A stretch of DNA of 64,000 nucleotides from Murimonas intestini (GTDB taxonomy: Bacteria > Bacillota > Clostridia > Lachnospirales > Lachnospiraceae), in NCBI RefSeq assembly GCF_024622195.1, contig NZ_JANKBI010000010.1, positions 124,001 through 188,000 of the forward strand, given 5' to 3'. Shown piece by piece: positions 26,014 to 34,809 of the stretch. The notes below the pieces were generated by a model, which made no database searches, was not told the DNA's origin, and saw only the letters and a list, made by a program, of their open reading frames with translations. Every line of letters begins with the position of its first letter. Position 1 is the first letter of the stretch. The translations under genes and the position numbers were made by a program.

Positions 26014-26680
26014 ATCTGTATCCCACTCCCCACACTGTAATGATCCGCTCCGGTTCTCTGGGATTTTCTTCTATTTTGCCTCTCAGCATTTTGATGTGGA
26101 CTGTCAGCGTCTGGTTTTCACTGAAGCTGTCCATTCCCCATATCTCTCCGAAAATATACTCTTTTCTCAGTGTTTTTCCGGGATTTCTTAAAAACAACAG
26201 CAGAAGCTGGTATTCTTTTACATTCAGTTCCAGCTCTCTGCCCTTCAGATACACTTTTCGGGATGCCTGGTCGACAGTGACAGCGCCCGATGAGAGGATC
26301 TGAGATTCCTTCTGCACTCCGTAAGCTCTCTGCAAAAGAGCTCTGACCTTTGCCGTCAGTATCTGGGCGTCTATGGGCTTTTCCATATAGTCATCCGCTC
26401 CCAGCTCATACCCTGTCAGCTTATCTTCCCGTCCTGACCGGGCGCTCATAATGAGCACAGGCATATTCCACCTTTTACGCACAGCCCTGCAGACTGCAAA
26501 CCCGTCCATCTCAGGGAGCATGATATCCAGGAGAAGAATGCCCGCAGTCTCTTCCTCCAGAAATTTTACGGCTTCTCTTCCCGATATTATGTGATGGACT
26601 GAATATCCTTCTCTCTCCAGGAAATCTTTTATCAGACCTGCCAGTTCCCTGTTATCTTCCACAAGTAAAACATCTGTCAT
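26000..26680 (-). CDS. OmpR-family response regulator
   Basis: 226 residues. The receiver has VEDN, phospho-Asp in LLLDIMLPEMDG near residue 51, Ser in IMSARSG and Lys in YMEKPID. A winged-helix Trans_reg_C domain occupies about 130-224, ending in TVWGVGYRYE. It overlaps the kinase gene (stop at 26000, kinase start at 26013). It presumably acts on the promoter at 29884 ahead of the exporter genes. No direct-repeat operator was identified there. Confidence 0.93.
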   Translation of the reverse strand: MTDVLLVEDNRELAGLIKDFLEREGYSVHHIISGREAVKFLEEETAGILLLDIMLPEMDGFAVCRAVRKRWNMPVLIMSARSGREDKLTGYELGADDYMEKPIDAQILTAKVRALLQRAYGVQKESQILSSGAVTVDQASRKVYLKGRELELNVKEYQLLLLFLRNPGKTLRKEYIFGEIWGMDSFSENQTLTVHIKMLRGKIEENPREPERIITVWGVGYRYEEI

Positions 26681-26683
26681 CTC

Positions 26684-27454
26684 TTACCATCCTAATTTGA
26701 TCAGCCAGTCATTCAGCTTTCTTTCTCTCTCCCTGTCCTCACCGGCTCCTGCCCGCTTGCCCAGAGAGATGTCTTCCCGTATATCGCCGTCCTCTATATA
26801 GAGGACCCTCTCACACTTTGACGCCACCTTCATATCATGAGTCACCAGCAGTATACTTGTTCCCTCCCCATTGATTCTGTTCAATTCTTCCATAACTTCT
26901 ATGGAATTCTGCTTATTCAGGGCGCCCGTAGGCTCATCCGCAAAGATGATCTTCGGGCTGTTGATCATGCTGCGGCAGATACAGGCTCTCTGCAGCTGTC
27001 CGCCGGATACCTCATTCACATCATTATCCGCAATTTCACTGATACCCAGCTTCTGCATCAGCAATCCCGCCCTGTCATTTATCATTTTCCGTCCGGCTCT
27101 GCTCTTTCCTGCCTTAGACTGGTAAGCCGGCAATATTATATTATCATAAACAGAAAGGTTTTTCAGCATATACATCTGCTGAAAGACAAATCCCATACCT
27201 TCCAGGCGCAGATCGCTCATCTCATTGGAGCTTAAAGCTGTCAGGTCCTTTCCCAAAAAATCAACCTTTCCTGCCGTAGCGCCATCCATACCGCTGACTG
27301 TATAAAGCAGTGTAGTCTTTCCTGATCCGGATGGCCCCATAACGCCCACCATCTCTCCCTCATTTATTGTCAGGTTTATATTTCTCAGTACATTGTTCTG
27401 CCGTTTGTTTACAACATATGTCTTGCATAAATTAGATACTTTTAAAGCCTCCAT
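26684..27454 (-). CDS. ABC transporter ATP-binding protein (MacB/LolD type)
   Basis: 256 residues. Walker A is GPSGSGKTT near 40-48, then the Q-loop FVFQQMYML, signature NEVSGGQLQRACICR, Walker B KIIFADEPTGAL and switch His in LLVTHDMKVAS. The ADEPTGALN box is characteristic of the MacB/BceA/LolD group that drives FtsX-like permeases. It sits between the permease gene (13 bases upstream) and the response regulator gene. Members commonly export peptides or confer peptide-antibiotic resistance; this role is inferred by family. Confidence 0.93.
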   Translation of the reverse strand: MEALKVSNLCKTYVVNKRQNNVLRNINLTINEGEMVGVMGPSGSGKTTLLYTVSGMDGATAGKVDFLGKDLTALSSNEMSDLRLEGMGFVFQQMYMLKNLSVYDNIILPAYQSKAGKSRAGRKMINDRAGLLMQKLGISEIADNDVNEVSGGQLQRACICRSMINSPKIIFADEPTGALNKQNSIEVMEELNRINGEGTSILLVTHDMKVASKCERVLYIEDGDIREDISLGKRAGAGEDRERERKLNDWLIKLGW

Positions 27455-27466
27455 ATTATTATCCTC

Positions 27467-29848
27467 CTACTCCAGGTTGCTCAGTTCCCGTATATTTATT
27501 TTTTTCACATTTATAGTTCCTATCCCCGCTGCAATGATGATGCCTGCCATCAGTATCCCAGGGTATATACCATATACCTGCCAGGGAATTACCTGTATTT
27601 TCAGCTCTGCTCCCATAATGGCAAAGATAGGCCTGAGTACAAAATGATTTGCCAGAAGAGAAAGAGGAACTGCCGCTGCCATAGATATGACTGCCGCCCA
27701 TATCATCCGAAGTATCTGCCACAGACGGATGTATCCGTTCCTGTAGCCAATGCTCTTCATCATTGCAATCTCGCCTTTTTCCCTGACAATAAACAGCCTT
27801 TCCATCAGGAATGTTATCAGCATGATTATGGCACAGAGCAGTGCAGTCATGGGAATCATCATCTCCTGCAGAGACTGCTGGATGCCTCCCACATTTCTGT
27901 CAATCACCTCCTGGGCATCTGACCAGCCATAATCGGGGAACAATTTATTTAACTCTTCAGCCATCTCACTCTGGGAACTATCCGTGTCCATATCCACTAT
28001 AATACTCCAGTAATCAAACATTATCTCATTGCTGCAGTCCATTACAGGATTCATCCTTGCACTGCGTCCCAGCTGTGTGTAGTCAGAATATATACCTGTA
28101 ATAATAAATTTCTCTTCTTTTCCATTTATGGCTGCCTCTATGCTGTCTCCAATTTCCCATCCATTCTCTTTCATGATATCCTTTGAAAAAGCAATCTCAT
28201 TTTCCAGCACAGGTGCACTGCCCTCCTGATAAGTCATAAAACCGGTGTTGGGGCCCAGAGCCTGCACTGTCGCGATCTTGCTTTTTCCAGTCTTTCCGGC
28301 CTGTTCATACTGAAGAAAATAAATGGGAATACCCGTCAGTTCAGCATCATACCCTGCATCCTTAAGCTCACTCCTTACACGCTCCATCCCTTCTATAAGG
28401 TCCTTACTGCTCTTAAAGGAGCCTTCCCCCTGCTTTTCTATATCCTTGACATACACTGCGCTGTCCGGGTCCAGACAGAATTTGCTTGCCATCTCGCTGC
28501 TCTTCATGGTATTGATAGTGTTGAGCGGGATCGTGATGAGCACAAAGCTGATTCCGAATGTGATTATCATTACAAGATACCTTCTGACATGACTGAGCAT
28601 ATCATTTATTCCAAGAAATACAGCCACTGGCATCCTGCTTCGGCGGTGCAGACGTATTCCTCCTCTTCCTGAATACCGCTCTCCGGTCTGACCGCCCCGT
28701 ATAGCCGCTATCGCTGAGACTTTATTCAGCCTGTTTGTGCAGCAGTAACAAAACAGCATCACCAGGAGTATGATAAGCAGCGTACAGATAATATTTACCC
28801 ACAGATTCGCACCTGCATCTTCCATGATCATATTTTTACTGACCCCTTTTACCATCATGCTGCTGGCCGGCACACTGGCTGCCAGCCCTATTATGGAGCC
28901 TGAGGCTACAAGAACAAGATATTTAATAAGGTATAGCTTCTTAATTGCAAAACCCTTCATTCCCACAGCCTTCATAATGCCAATTTCCCTGTAGTCCTCC
29001 TCAATGGTAAAGACAAGAGTGAACCTGAGTACAAGCATTGCGATCAGTATCAGGCAGATTCCTATCAGGATCAGCAGCGATGCCATGACCATATCAAAGG
29101 AATATGCCATAGCATAAGTGGAACGGGTCACCGAGTTCATTACAGATAAAAATCCCTGATCATTCAGTTCTCTGACAAAATCTGCCGCCCCGTCTGTATC
29201 CACATAATACATCCCCAGCAAGTCAGCCTCCGGGTTTAATTTATACATCGAGAAATCTGATTCACTTACAATCAGCCTCGTCATTCCTGCCATATCATTT
29301 CCAAAGCCTGCATCCTTTGTGGAAAGCCCGACTGTAAATTCTTTATCCACACTGCCCTCAGCGATGCGGATCTTATCACCGGGCTCTAAACCATTTCTTT
29401 CCATGACCCCGGAGGTCATTGCGATCTCACCCTTATTAAGGGAGAAACTTTTGCCGTTCTCATCAAACACCTTGCAGTGATCTGCATCTGACGTGCCCAG
29501 ATATATACTTGCACCATTGGAATTAAAGCTGGTTTCTATACCGCCACGCTCCAGTGTGATGCTTTTTTCTGCCAGAATGACAAGTATCCCGCTCTCATAT
29601 GACCGCACAAGCGGCCCTTCATTTTCAATCCAGTCATTTATTTCCTGCTCCTCATCTGTGCCCGCGGTAAACAAGCTCACTTCAGGAACCGCTGCACGGT
29701 CCATATAGTAATCCACTGCAGAACTAACAACCAGGATATTATTGACGCTGCTGGACAAGAATACGGATGCCAGAGTGATAAATATAAATAATATAATATT
29801 AACGCTCTTTCTCCGTTTCATATCTTTTTTCAATATCCGCTGTAACAT
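27467..29848 (-). CDS. FtsX-like ABC transporter permease with two extracellular domains
   Basis: 793 residues. One N-terminal membrane helix is followed by an extracytoplasmic domain of about 200 residues. Three helices with an FtsX core near 255-375 (EEDYREIGIMKAVGMKGFAI) come next, then a second half with a helix, a further extracellular domain of about 230 residues, and a second FtsX core (REKGEIAMMKSIGYRNGYI near 695). Both halves carry the conserved Glu-Ile-Ala/Gly-Met-Lys signature before a Gly. It is the first gene of the operon. Members translocate peptides or lipoproteins or sense antibiotics with a partner kinase, as encoded here. Confidence 0.92.
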   Translation of the reverse strand: MLQRILKKDMKRRKSVNIILFIFITLASVFLSSSVNNILVVSSAVDYYMDRAAVPEVSLFTAGTDEEQEINDWIENEGPLVRSYESGILVILAEKSITLERGGIETSFNSNGASIYLGTSDADHCKVFDENGKSFSLNKGEIAMTSGVMERNGLEPGDKIRIAEGSVDKEFTVGLSTKDAGFGNDMAGMTRLIVSESDFSMYKLNPEADLLGMYYVDTDGAADFVRELNDQGFLSVMNSVTRSTYAMAYSFDMVMASLLILIGICLILIAMLVLRFTLVFTIEEDYREIGIMKAVGMKGFAIKKLYLIKYLVLVASGSIIGLAASVPASSMMVKGVSKNMIMEDAGANLWVNIICTLLIILLVMLFCYCCTNRLNKVSAIAAIRGGQTGERYSGRGGIRLHRRSRMPVAVFLGINDMLSHVRRYLVMIITFGISFVLITIPLNTINTMKSSEMASKFCLDPDSAVYVKDIEKQGEGSFKSSKDLIEGMERVRSELKDAGYDAELTGIPIYFLQYEQAGKTGKSKIATVQALGPNTGFMTYQEGSAPVLENEIAFSKDIMKENGWEIGDSIEAAINGKEEKFIITGIYSDYTQLGRSARMNPVMDCSNEIMFDYWSIIVDMDTDSSQSEMAEELNKLFPDYGWSDAQEVIDRNVGGIQQSLQEMMIPMTALLCAIIMLITFLMERLFIVREKGEIAMMKSIGYRNGYIRLWQILRMIWAAVISMAAAVPLSLLANHFVLRPIFAIMGAELKIQVIPWQVYGIYPGILMAGIIIAAGIGTINVKKINIRELSNLE

Positions 29849-29883
29849 ATCATTATCCTTACCCTTCCATATTTTATACCGGG

Positions 29884-29892
29884 ATTATAACA
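29884..29892 (-). promoter_or_regulatory. Extended -10 promoter of the exporter/two-component operon
   Basis: On the minus strand TGTTATAAT (29892-29884) is an extended -10 element, 36 bases before the ATG. No -35 match is visible, which would suit an activator-dependent promoter. Confidence 0.45.
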
Positions 29893-29953
29893 GCTCAATT
29901 ATGAAAAAATCCTTAAATGGAACAAAGTTTCCAGCTCCGGAAACTTTCCTGCG

Positions 29954-30015
29954 CAAAAAAATATGGCAGTCTGAACCATTCTCTGTCATATAGACAGAGG
30001 CCTGTTCAGACTGCC
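29954..30015. terminator. Intrinsic terminator after the RsmH-like gene
   Basis: GGCAGTCTGAAC (29965-29976) pairs perfectly with GTTCAGACTGCC (30004-30015). On the minus strand it is followed by ATATTTTTTTGC; on the plus strand by GTGCTTTTTA. It stands 21 bases after the stop of the minus-strand gene. Confidence 0.85.
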
Positions 30016-30035
30016 GTGCTTTTTATCACAGTTCA

Positions 30036-31085
30036 TTAAGCCTTTATGGCCCACCTCATCTTTGTAGACCGCGCCCTGCTGTTCATGCTGCACTCTTCTG
30101 CGGAGGGCCTGATCACATCTGTTGCTATCTCGCTGTATATTCCTTCATTCTGAAAATATTTAAAGGATTTTTTAACAAGCCGGTCCTCCCCTGAATGAAA
30201 TGTCAGGATCGCCACACGGCCGCCTTTTGCCAGGGCATCCGGCAGCTTTTCCAGAAATTCATACAATACATCAAATTCACTGTTAATATCAATCCTGAGA
30301 GCCTGGAATGTTCTCTGACATGACTTTTTGACCGTCTCTTTTCTTATGTCTGCCGGAATAAACTTGAGAGAGTCTTCTATCACCTCTCTCAGCCTTTGGG
30401 TGGTGGCAATATCCCTTCCTTTTTTAATTTCGCTGACCACTGCCTTCGCTATCTTATCTGCATACGGCTCATCTGCATTCTCCATCAGCATTCCCTGCAG
30501 CTCTTCCTGGCTTATGGTTTTCAGACGCTGCGCCGCTGTAATCCCCTTTTCCGGATTCATCCGAAGATCCAATGGCCCCTCTGTTTTATAAGAAAATCCC
30601 CTGTCCGGGTTATCTATCTGCATGGAGGAAACACCCAGATCTGCCAAAATGAAATCAAAAGGCCCGCCCTCTGCAGCCACCTTATCTATATCTGCAAAAT
30701 TCATCTGCTTAATAGTAAGGATATCCGGACCGTATCCCAGACGCTCAAGCCTTTCCTTTGTCCTGGCAGACTCTATGGGGTCTACATCGAGAGCGTATAT
30801 ATGCCCCTTCTGTTCCAGGCACCCCAGCATCTGCTGTGTATGGCCCCCATATCCCAATGTGGCATCCAGACCTGTCTGGCCCGGCTTTATCTGAAGAAAT
30901 TCCAGGATCTCTTTCACGCAGATTGATATATGCATCCCGGCTGGCGTACTGCCTTTTTGTATGACTCGCGCTACCGTATCAGCGTATTTTTCCGGCTGAT
31001 GCTCCTTGTATTTTTCTTTATAATTCTTTGGATGCGTCCCCTTGTATCTGACGCGCCGTTTATGCTGCTGTTCTTGATTATCCAT
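30036..31085 (-). CDS. rsmH: RsmH-family rRNA cytosine methyltransferase, stand-alone paralogue
   Basis: 349 residues, about 35-40 longer than a typical RsmH owing to a basic N-terminal extension. SAM-binding signature GLDATLGYGGHTQQML is near 73-88, then ALDVDPIE, the family block DFILADLGVSSMQIDNPDRG near 145, FSYKTEGPLDLRM and the C-terminal SRARSTKMRWA. These define the MraW/RsmH family that N4-methylates C1402 of 16S rRNA. Canonical rsmH lies in the division and cell-wall cluster next to mraZ and ftsL. Here the neighbours are an exporter operon and a Fic gene, so this may be a second copy with altered target. It has a strong promoter of its own. Confidence 0.85.
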   Translation of the reverse strand: MDNQEQQHKRRVRYKGTHPKNYKEKYKEHQPEKYADTVARVIQKGSTPAGMHISICVKEILEFLQIKPGQTGLDATLGYGGHTQQMLGCLEQKGHIYALDVDPIESARTKERLERLGYGPDILTIKQMNFADIDKVAAEGGPFDFILADLGVSSMQIDNPDRGFSYKTEGPLDLRMNPEKGITAAQRLKTISQEELQGMLMENADEPYADKIAKAVVSEIKKGRDIATTQRLREVIEDSLKFIPADIRKETVKKSCQRTFQALRIDINSEFDVLYEFLEKLPDALAKGGRVAILTFHSGEDRLVKKSFKYFQNEGIYSEIATDVIRPSAEECSMNSRARSTKMRWAIKA

Positions 31086-31203
31086 TTATTACCTCACTTT
31101 TACCTCAGAACGAGTAGTTTTTATGGGAAGTGTCTTTCAAACAAACACCTTTTAGCCAGTACTGGGCTGTTTATTTCAGGCCAAAACTGAACCGTTACAA
31201 AAT

Positions 31204-31232
31204 ATTATAATAGAAGCAGCCTTATACTGCAA
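31204..31232 (-). promoter_or_regulatory. Sigma-A promoter of the RsmH-like gene
   Basis: On the minus strand TTGCAG (31232-31227), a 17-base spacer and TATAAT (31209-31204). It implies a leader of about 110 bases before the ATG at 31085, in which I see no riboswitch. Confidence 0.7.
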
Positions 31233-31281
31233 GCAGAGATGCCTATTTTCTCATATCCTGATCATTGTACAGATGTTCTTA

Positions 31282-31325
31282 GTTACTGTTCACACCTCGC
31301 GGGATGGTGACGTGTGAACAGTAAC
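31282..31325. repeat. Intergenic palindrome, GTTAC...GTAAC family (copy 4, best preserved)
   Basis: GTTACTGTTCACAC (31282-31295) and GTGTGAACAGTAAC (31312-31325) are perfect 14-base inverted arms around a 16-base centre. It lies in the 376-base gap between the divergent RsmH-like and Fic genes. Apart from this and the two promoters the gap holds nothing recognisable. Confidence 0.8.
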
Positions 31326-31385
31326 GTTCTTTATCATAGTCTTAAGATCGTCTCAATATCGGAATTTTGTTGTAAGAAATTTTTA

Positions 31386-31421
31386 AATTACAATGTAATT
31401 GTTCCGATTATGTGATATACT
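31386..31421 (+). promoter_or_regulatory. Fic gene promoter with palindrome over the -35 region
   Basis: AATTACA-A-TGTAATT (31386-31400) is a perfect seven-plus-seven palindrome. TGATATACT (31413-31421) is an extended -10. The palindrome covers the -35 position, so a bound protein would block the promoter. Autorepression by the HTH domain of the Fic protein is a plausible reading. Confidence 0.55.
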
Positions 31422-31461
31422 ATCTTTGTATTTTGATGTCCTCATAACAGGAGGTAAAAAG

Positions 31462-32391
31462 ATGGAATATTTAACAGTTACACAAGCTGCGGAAAAATGG
31501 GGTATTTCTACCCGGCGTGTTCGCCTGCTTTGCGCCAATGGAGAAATTGACGGTGTTATCCGTAAGGGTAAATTGTATATGATTCCCGCAGGTACCGACA
31601 AGCCATTAGATAAACGCAAATTGCCTAACAAAAGAAAGCGTGGCGAATTTGCTGATATACTGACAGCAATAGATAGTAAAAAAGTAAAACTCGATAGTAT
31701 GCGGCCGCTTACCGCAGGAGAAACACAGCGTTTGCGTGATGAATTTATGATAGATTTCACTTATAACTCAAACGCTATCGAAGGCAACACACTAACGCTC
31801 AGAGAAACCGCTATGGTGCTTGAGGGAATGACGATTGACCGCAAACCTTTAAAAGACCACCTTGAGGCTGTCGGTCATCGTGACGCATTCCTTTATATCG
31901 TGGAGATTGCACAGAACAAGGTGCGTTTGCGTGATACGGAAATTAAGGCTATTCATTCGCTTGTGCTAATTAACAGACCTGAAGATAAAGGCATTTACCG
32001 GCGTATTCCTGTTACTATTGCAGGCGCATATACCGAACCTGCACAGCCGTATCTCATTGAACCAAAGCTGGCGGAATTGCTTTCCGAAAATGAAGAACGA
32101 AAAAAGACAATGCACCCCACTGAACGCATTGCCCGTTTTCATCTTGAATTTGAAGGAATCCACCCTTTTATCGATGGTAACGGCAGAACAGGACGTCTGC
32201 TCTTAAATCTTGAACTTATCCGCAGCGGATACCCTGCAATCAATGTTAAGTTTGCAGACCGCAGACGGTATTATGAGGCTTTTGACACATTTTATCGTGA
32301 CGGCAAAGCCAATGATATGGTTTTACTTGTCGCAGAATATGTAAGTCAACGCCTTGACCAGTATTTAGAGATTGTAAAATTAAAATCATGA
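31462..32391 (+). CDS. Fic-domain protein (AMPylase-type) with N-terminal helix-turn-helix
   Basis: 309 residues from the ATG at 31462, chosen because GGAGG lies about eight bases upstream; an in-frame extension to 31399 overlaps the promoter. Residues 1-50 form a MerR/excisionase-like HTH (YLTVTQAAEKWGISTRRVRL). The Fic core has the catalytic motif HPFIDGNGRTGR near 233. Upstream near 103-109 is SNAIEGN, matching the (S/T)xxxE(G/N) autoinhibitory motif of class II Fic enzymes. Such enzymes transfer AMP or another nucleotide group to a target protein. No separate antitoxin gene adjoins it. The target is unknown. Confidence 0.88.
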   Translation: MEYLTVTQAAEKWGISTRRVRLLCANGEIDGVIRKGKLYMIPAGTDKPLDKRKLPNKRKRGEFADILTAIDSKKVKLDSMRPLTAGETQRLRDEFMIDFTYNSNAIEGNTLTLRETAMVLEGMTIDRKPLKDHLEAVGHRDAFLYIVEIAQNKVRLRDTEIKAIHSLVLINRPEDKGIYRRIPVTIAGAYTEPAQPYLIEPKLAELLSENEERKKTMHPTERIARFHLEFEGIHPFIDGNGRTGRLLLNLELIRSGYPAINVKFADRRRYYEAFDTFYRDGKANDMVLLVAEYVSQRLDQYLEIVKLKS

Positions 32392-32432
32392 AAGGGAACT
32401 GCGGGACGGACCGCCTATACTTACAAGTATTT

Positions 32433-34004
32433 TTAGAATACCCGGAATCCGGAAAATTCCGCATACCTCTCAGCCCCATCACTTTCCGGTACACCGTTTT
32501 TTATAGAATATAGGCCTATCTTTGCCCCCATCCAGGTATCTCTGCCTGTCTGGTATTCCTCACCGATGGCATAAAACTTTCCGTCTTCTCCTTCATAATA
32601 AAAACTGCAGACTGCGTTAAATCTGACGGCCAGGCGCAGACGTATCTGATGACGTCCGCCGGCCGGTATTTTTACTACCGCCTTTTCCCACTGCTCTTCC
32701 TTTAGCACAACTCCTCTTCCCCAGATGATCCTGCACTCTTTTGGTCCTCCTGACAGTTCCAGAAAGCCGTATTGATTCCCCACTGCCATCAGCCCGGCCC
32801 TCACTCCATCATGCACAAGGCCCACAGTCACCTCCGCTGTAAAATTAGGGCCCGGAAATTTACATGCCAGAAGGTTCCTCTGATCAAAAAGGCAGCCGCT
32901 CGTCTCCGGCAAGAGAGCGCGCAGACGCAGATGTCCTGGATTCTGGCTGGTATCATACCAGTCTTTTTTGTGGTTTGCATTCCACTGCCAGATAAGCCCC
33001 GGCCCTTCTCCTGTAAAATCATCATCTGTCTGGGGTATCTCCGCAGGGTAATTTCCACTGACATATGGTTTTGTAAATGTCTGCACCGGCTCGCCGATAC
33101 CATCTCCATTTACATCCTCTCCAAACACAGCCCAGCCATCTTCCAGCCATTTCACAGGCTCCAGACAGATGACCCGGCCATACGATCCCATATCACGGAA
33201 GTGCAGGAACCATTCCCTCCCCGAGTCATCAGCCACTATATTTCCCTGTCTCGGTCCATTAATAGTGCCGCCCTCCAGCTCATGCAGGATGATCCTGTCC
33301 TCATATGGCCCTTCTATACATTTTGACCGCAGCATAACCTGATAGCCATGTTCAATCCCGCCTGCCGGAGCGATGATATAATACCATCCGTTCCTTTTAA
33401 ACAGCTTAGGGCCTTCCAACGTATCATGGCGCCCTCTGGCATCAAAAATGTCCGTCTTCTCCTCATCCTTCAGTGACATTCCGTCCTCACTCATTCTCCG
33501 GAGAGTCAGCACACTGTTAAACCCGGCCCTGCTGGCGGCATATCCGTGTACAAGATAACAGGCACCATCGTCATCCCAGAATACGGTACAGTCAATCCAA
33601 CCTCTGGAACTGCAGATTTTCTTTAAAGGGCTCCATGTACTCTCAGGCGCCTCAGAAGTACTGACAAACAGCCCTTCATCCGGCGTAAACACATACATAT
33701 AAAGACGTCCGTCATGCTCCAGCAGACTCGGGGCCCAGATTCCCCTGCTGTGCTGCGGCACATCATATCCATCCAGAGGAAGATTTTCTGATATGTAGCT
33801 GCATATCCTCCAATTGATCAAATCAAACGACCTGAGCACAGGAATCACAGGAGTCAGATTAAAGCTTGATGCGATCAAATAATAGACTCCCTTATAACGG
33901 ACAACGTCCGGATCTGAATAATCCGCGAAAATAACCGGATTTTTATACATGCCATTTCCCAGGTCAGGAAACCACCTGCCCGTTTCTTCAGCATACTCAA
34001 ACAT
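32433..34004 (-). CDS. Glycoside hydrolase family 43 (beta-xylosidase/arabinofuranosidase type)
   Basis: 523 residues: an N-terminal five-bladed propeller at about 1-310 and a C-terminal beta-sandwich (GH43_C2 type). Catalytic candidates are the base Asp in IFADYSDPDVVRYKG near 30, the Asp in WIDCTVFWDDDG near 140 and the acid Glu in LEGPKLFKRNGWYYI near 195. There is no signal peptide, so it likely works on imported xylo- or arabino-oligosaccharides. It starts 26 bases after the stop of the thiamine-importer ATPase gene on the same strand, so read-through from that operon is possible, although the functions look unrelated. Confidence 0.88.
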   Translation of the reverse strand: MFEYAEETGRWFPDLGNGMYKNPVIFADYSDPDVVRYKGVYYLIASSFNLTPVIPVLRSFDLINWRICSYISENLPLDGYDVPQHSRGIWAPSLLEHDGRLYMYVFTPDEGLFVSTSEAPESTWSPLKKICSSRGWIDCTVFWDDDGACYLVHGYAASRAGFNSVLTLRRMSEDGMSLKDEEKTDIFDARGRHDTLEGPKLFKRNGWYYIIAPAGGIEHGYQVMLRSKCIEGPYEDRIILHELEGGTINGPRQGNIVADDSGREWFLHFRDMGSYGRVICLEPVKWLEDGWAVFGEDVNGDGIGEPVQTFTKPYVSGNYPAEIPQTDDDFTGEGPGLIWQWNANHKKDWYDTSQNPGHLRLRALLPETSGCLFDQRNLLACKFPGPNFTAEVTVGLVHDGVRAGLMAVGNQYGFLELSGGPKECRIIWGRGVVLKEEQWEKAVVKIPAGGRHQIRLRLAVRFNAVCSFYYEGEDGKFYAIGEEYQTGRDTWMGAKIGLYSIKNGVPESDGAERYAEFSGFRVF

Positions 34005-34030
34005 AATTGCTTCCTCTCCTATCCACTGTT

Positions 34031-34771
34031 TTAACCTTTCAGCTCCCTGATGATCTCCCGCTTATATTCCAAAAATTCTTCTGTCAGATTAAAATCTTCC
34101 CGTCTGGGCTTTGGTTCATTTATGATGATTTCCTTTGTGATAGTCCCAGGCTGTCCGCCCATCAGGAAAACTCTGTCTGAGAGAAGGATGGCTTCATCTA
34201 TGTCATGGGTTATAAATATTGTGGAGAGCTGTATCTGTTCCATGATATCCAGATACCATCTGTGCATGGAGCCTTTTGTTATTGTATCAAGTGCGGAAAA
34301 TGGTTCATCCAGGAGAGCGACCCCTTTTGAAAAAAGGTAAGTGCGCAGCAGCGCAGCTCTCTGGCGCATGCCTCCTGAGAGCTGGGCCGGATATTTTTTC
34401 TGTGTTCCTTCCAGCCCGAATTCTTCAAAATACGCACCGGCCTTCTCTCTGGCTTCCTTTTTTTTCACGCCTTTTACCAGAAGAGGGAGGGCCACATTAT
34501 CAACTATTGTCCTGTAAGGCAGCAGCAGGTCTTTTTGCAGCATATAGCTGACATAGCCCGGCTTTCCTGTGATCTCCTCCCCTTCCATGACTACCTGGCC
34601 TTCATCCGGCATGGTAAGGCCCGCTATAATATGGAACAGTGTTGTCTTCCCAACGCCGCTGACGCCCAAAAGGCTTACTATTTCCTTTTCTCTTAATGTG
34701 ATATTCACATCCTTTAAAACCTGCTTGTCCTCAAAGGCCTTGGCCACATGGGTTACTCTTAATTTTTCCAT
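34031..34771 (-). CDS. thiZ: Thiamine/precursor ABC transporter ATP-binding protein (ThiZ-like)
   Basis: 246 residues. Walker A is GVSGVGKTT, signature YPAQLSGGMRQRAALLR, Walker B VALLDEPFSALD and switch His in FITHDIDEA, the arrangement of nitrate/taurine/HMP-type importers. It belongs to a four-gene set downstream of a TPP riboswitch: thiamine-binding small protein, permease, periplasmic-type binding protein and this ATPase. That points to uptake of thiamine or its pyrimidine precursor. The symbol follows the ThiXYZ naming of such clusters and is inferred. Confidence 0.85.
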   Translation of the reverse strand: MEKLRVTHVAKAFEDKQVLKDVNITLREKEIVSLLGVSGVGKTTLFHIIAGLTMPDEGQVVMEGEEITGKPGYVSYMLQKDLLLPYRTIVDNVALPLLVKGVKKKEAREKAGAYFEEFGLEGTQKKYPAQLSGGMRQRAALLRTYLFSKGVALLDEPFSALDTITKGSMHRWYLDIMEQIQLSTIFITHDIDEAILLSDRVFLMGGQPGTITKEIIINEPKPRREDFNLTEEFLEYKREIIRELKG

Positions 34772-34809
34772 ACTTTCTGCATCCTTGTCTCTATGCCGTC
34801 AGACTCTTC

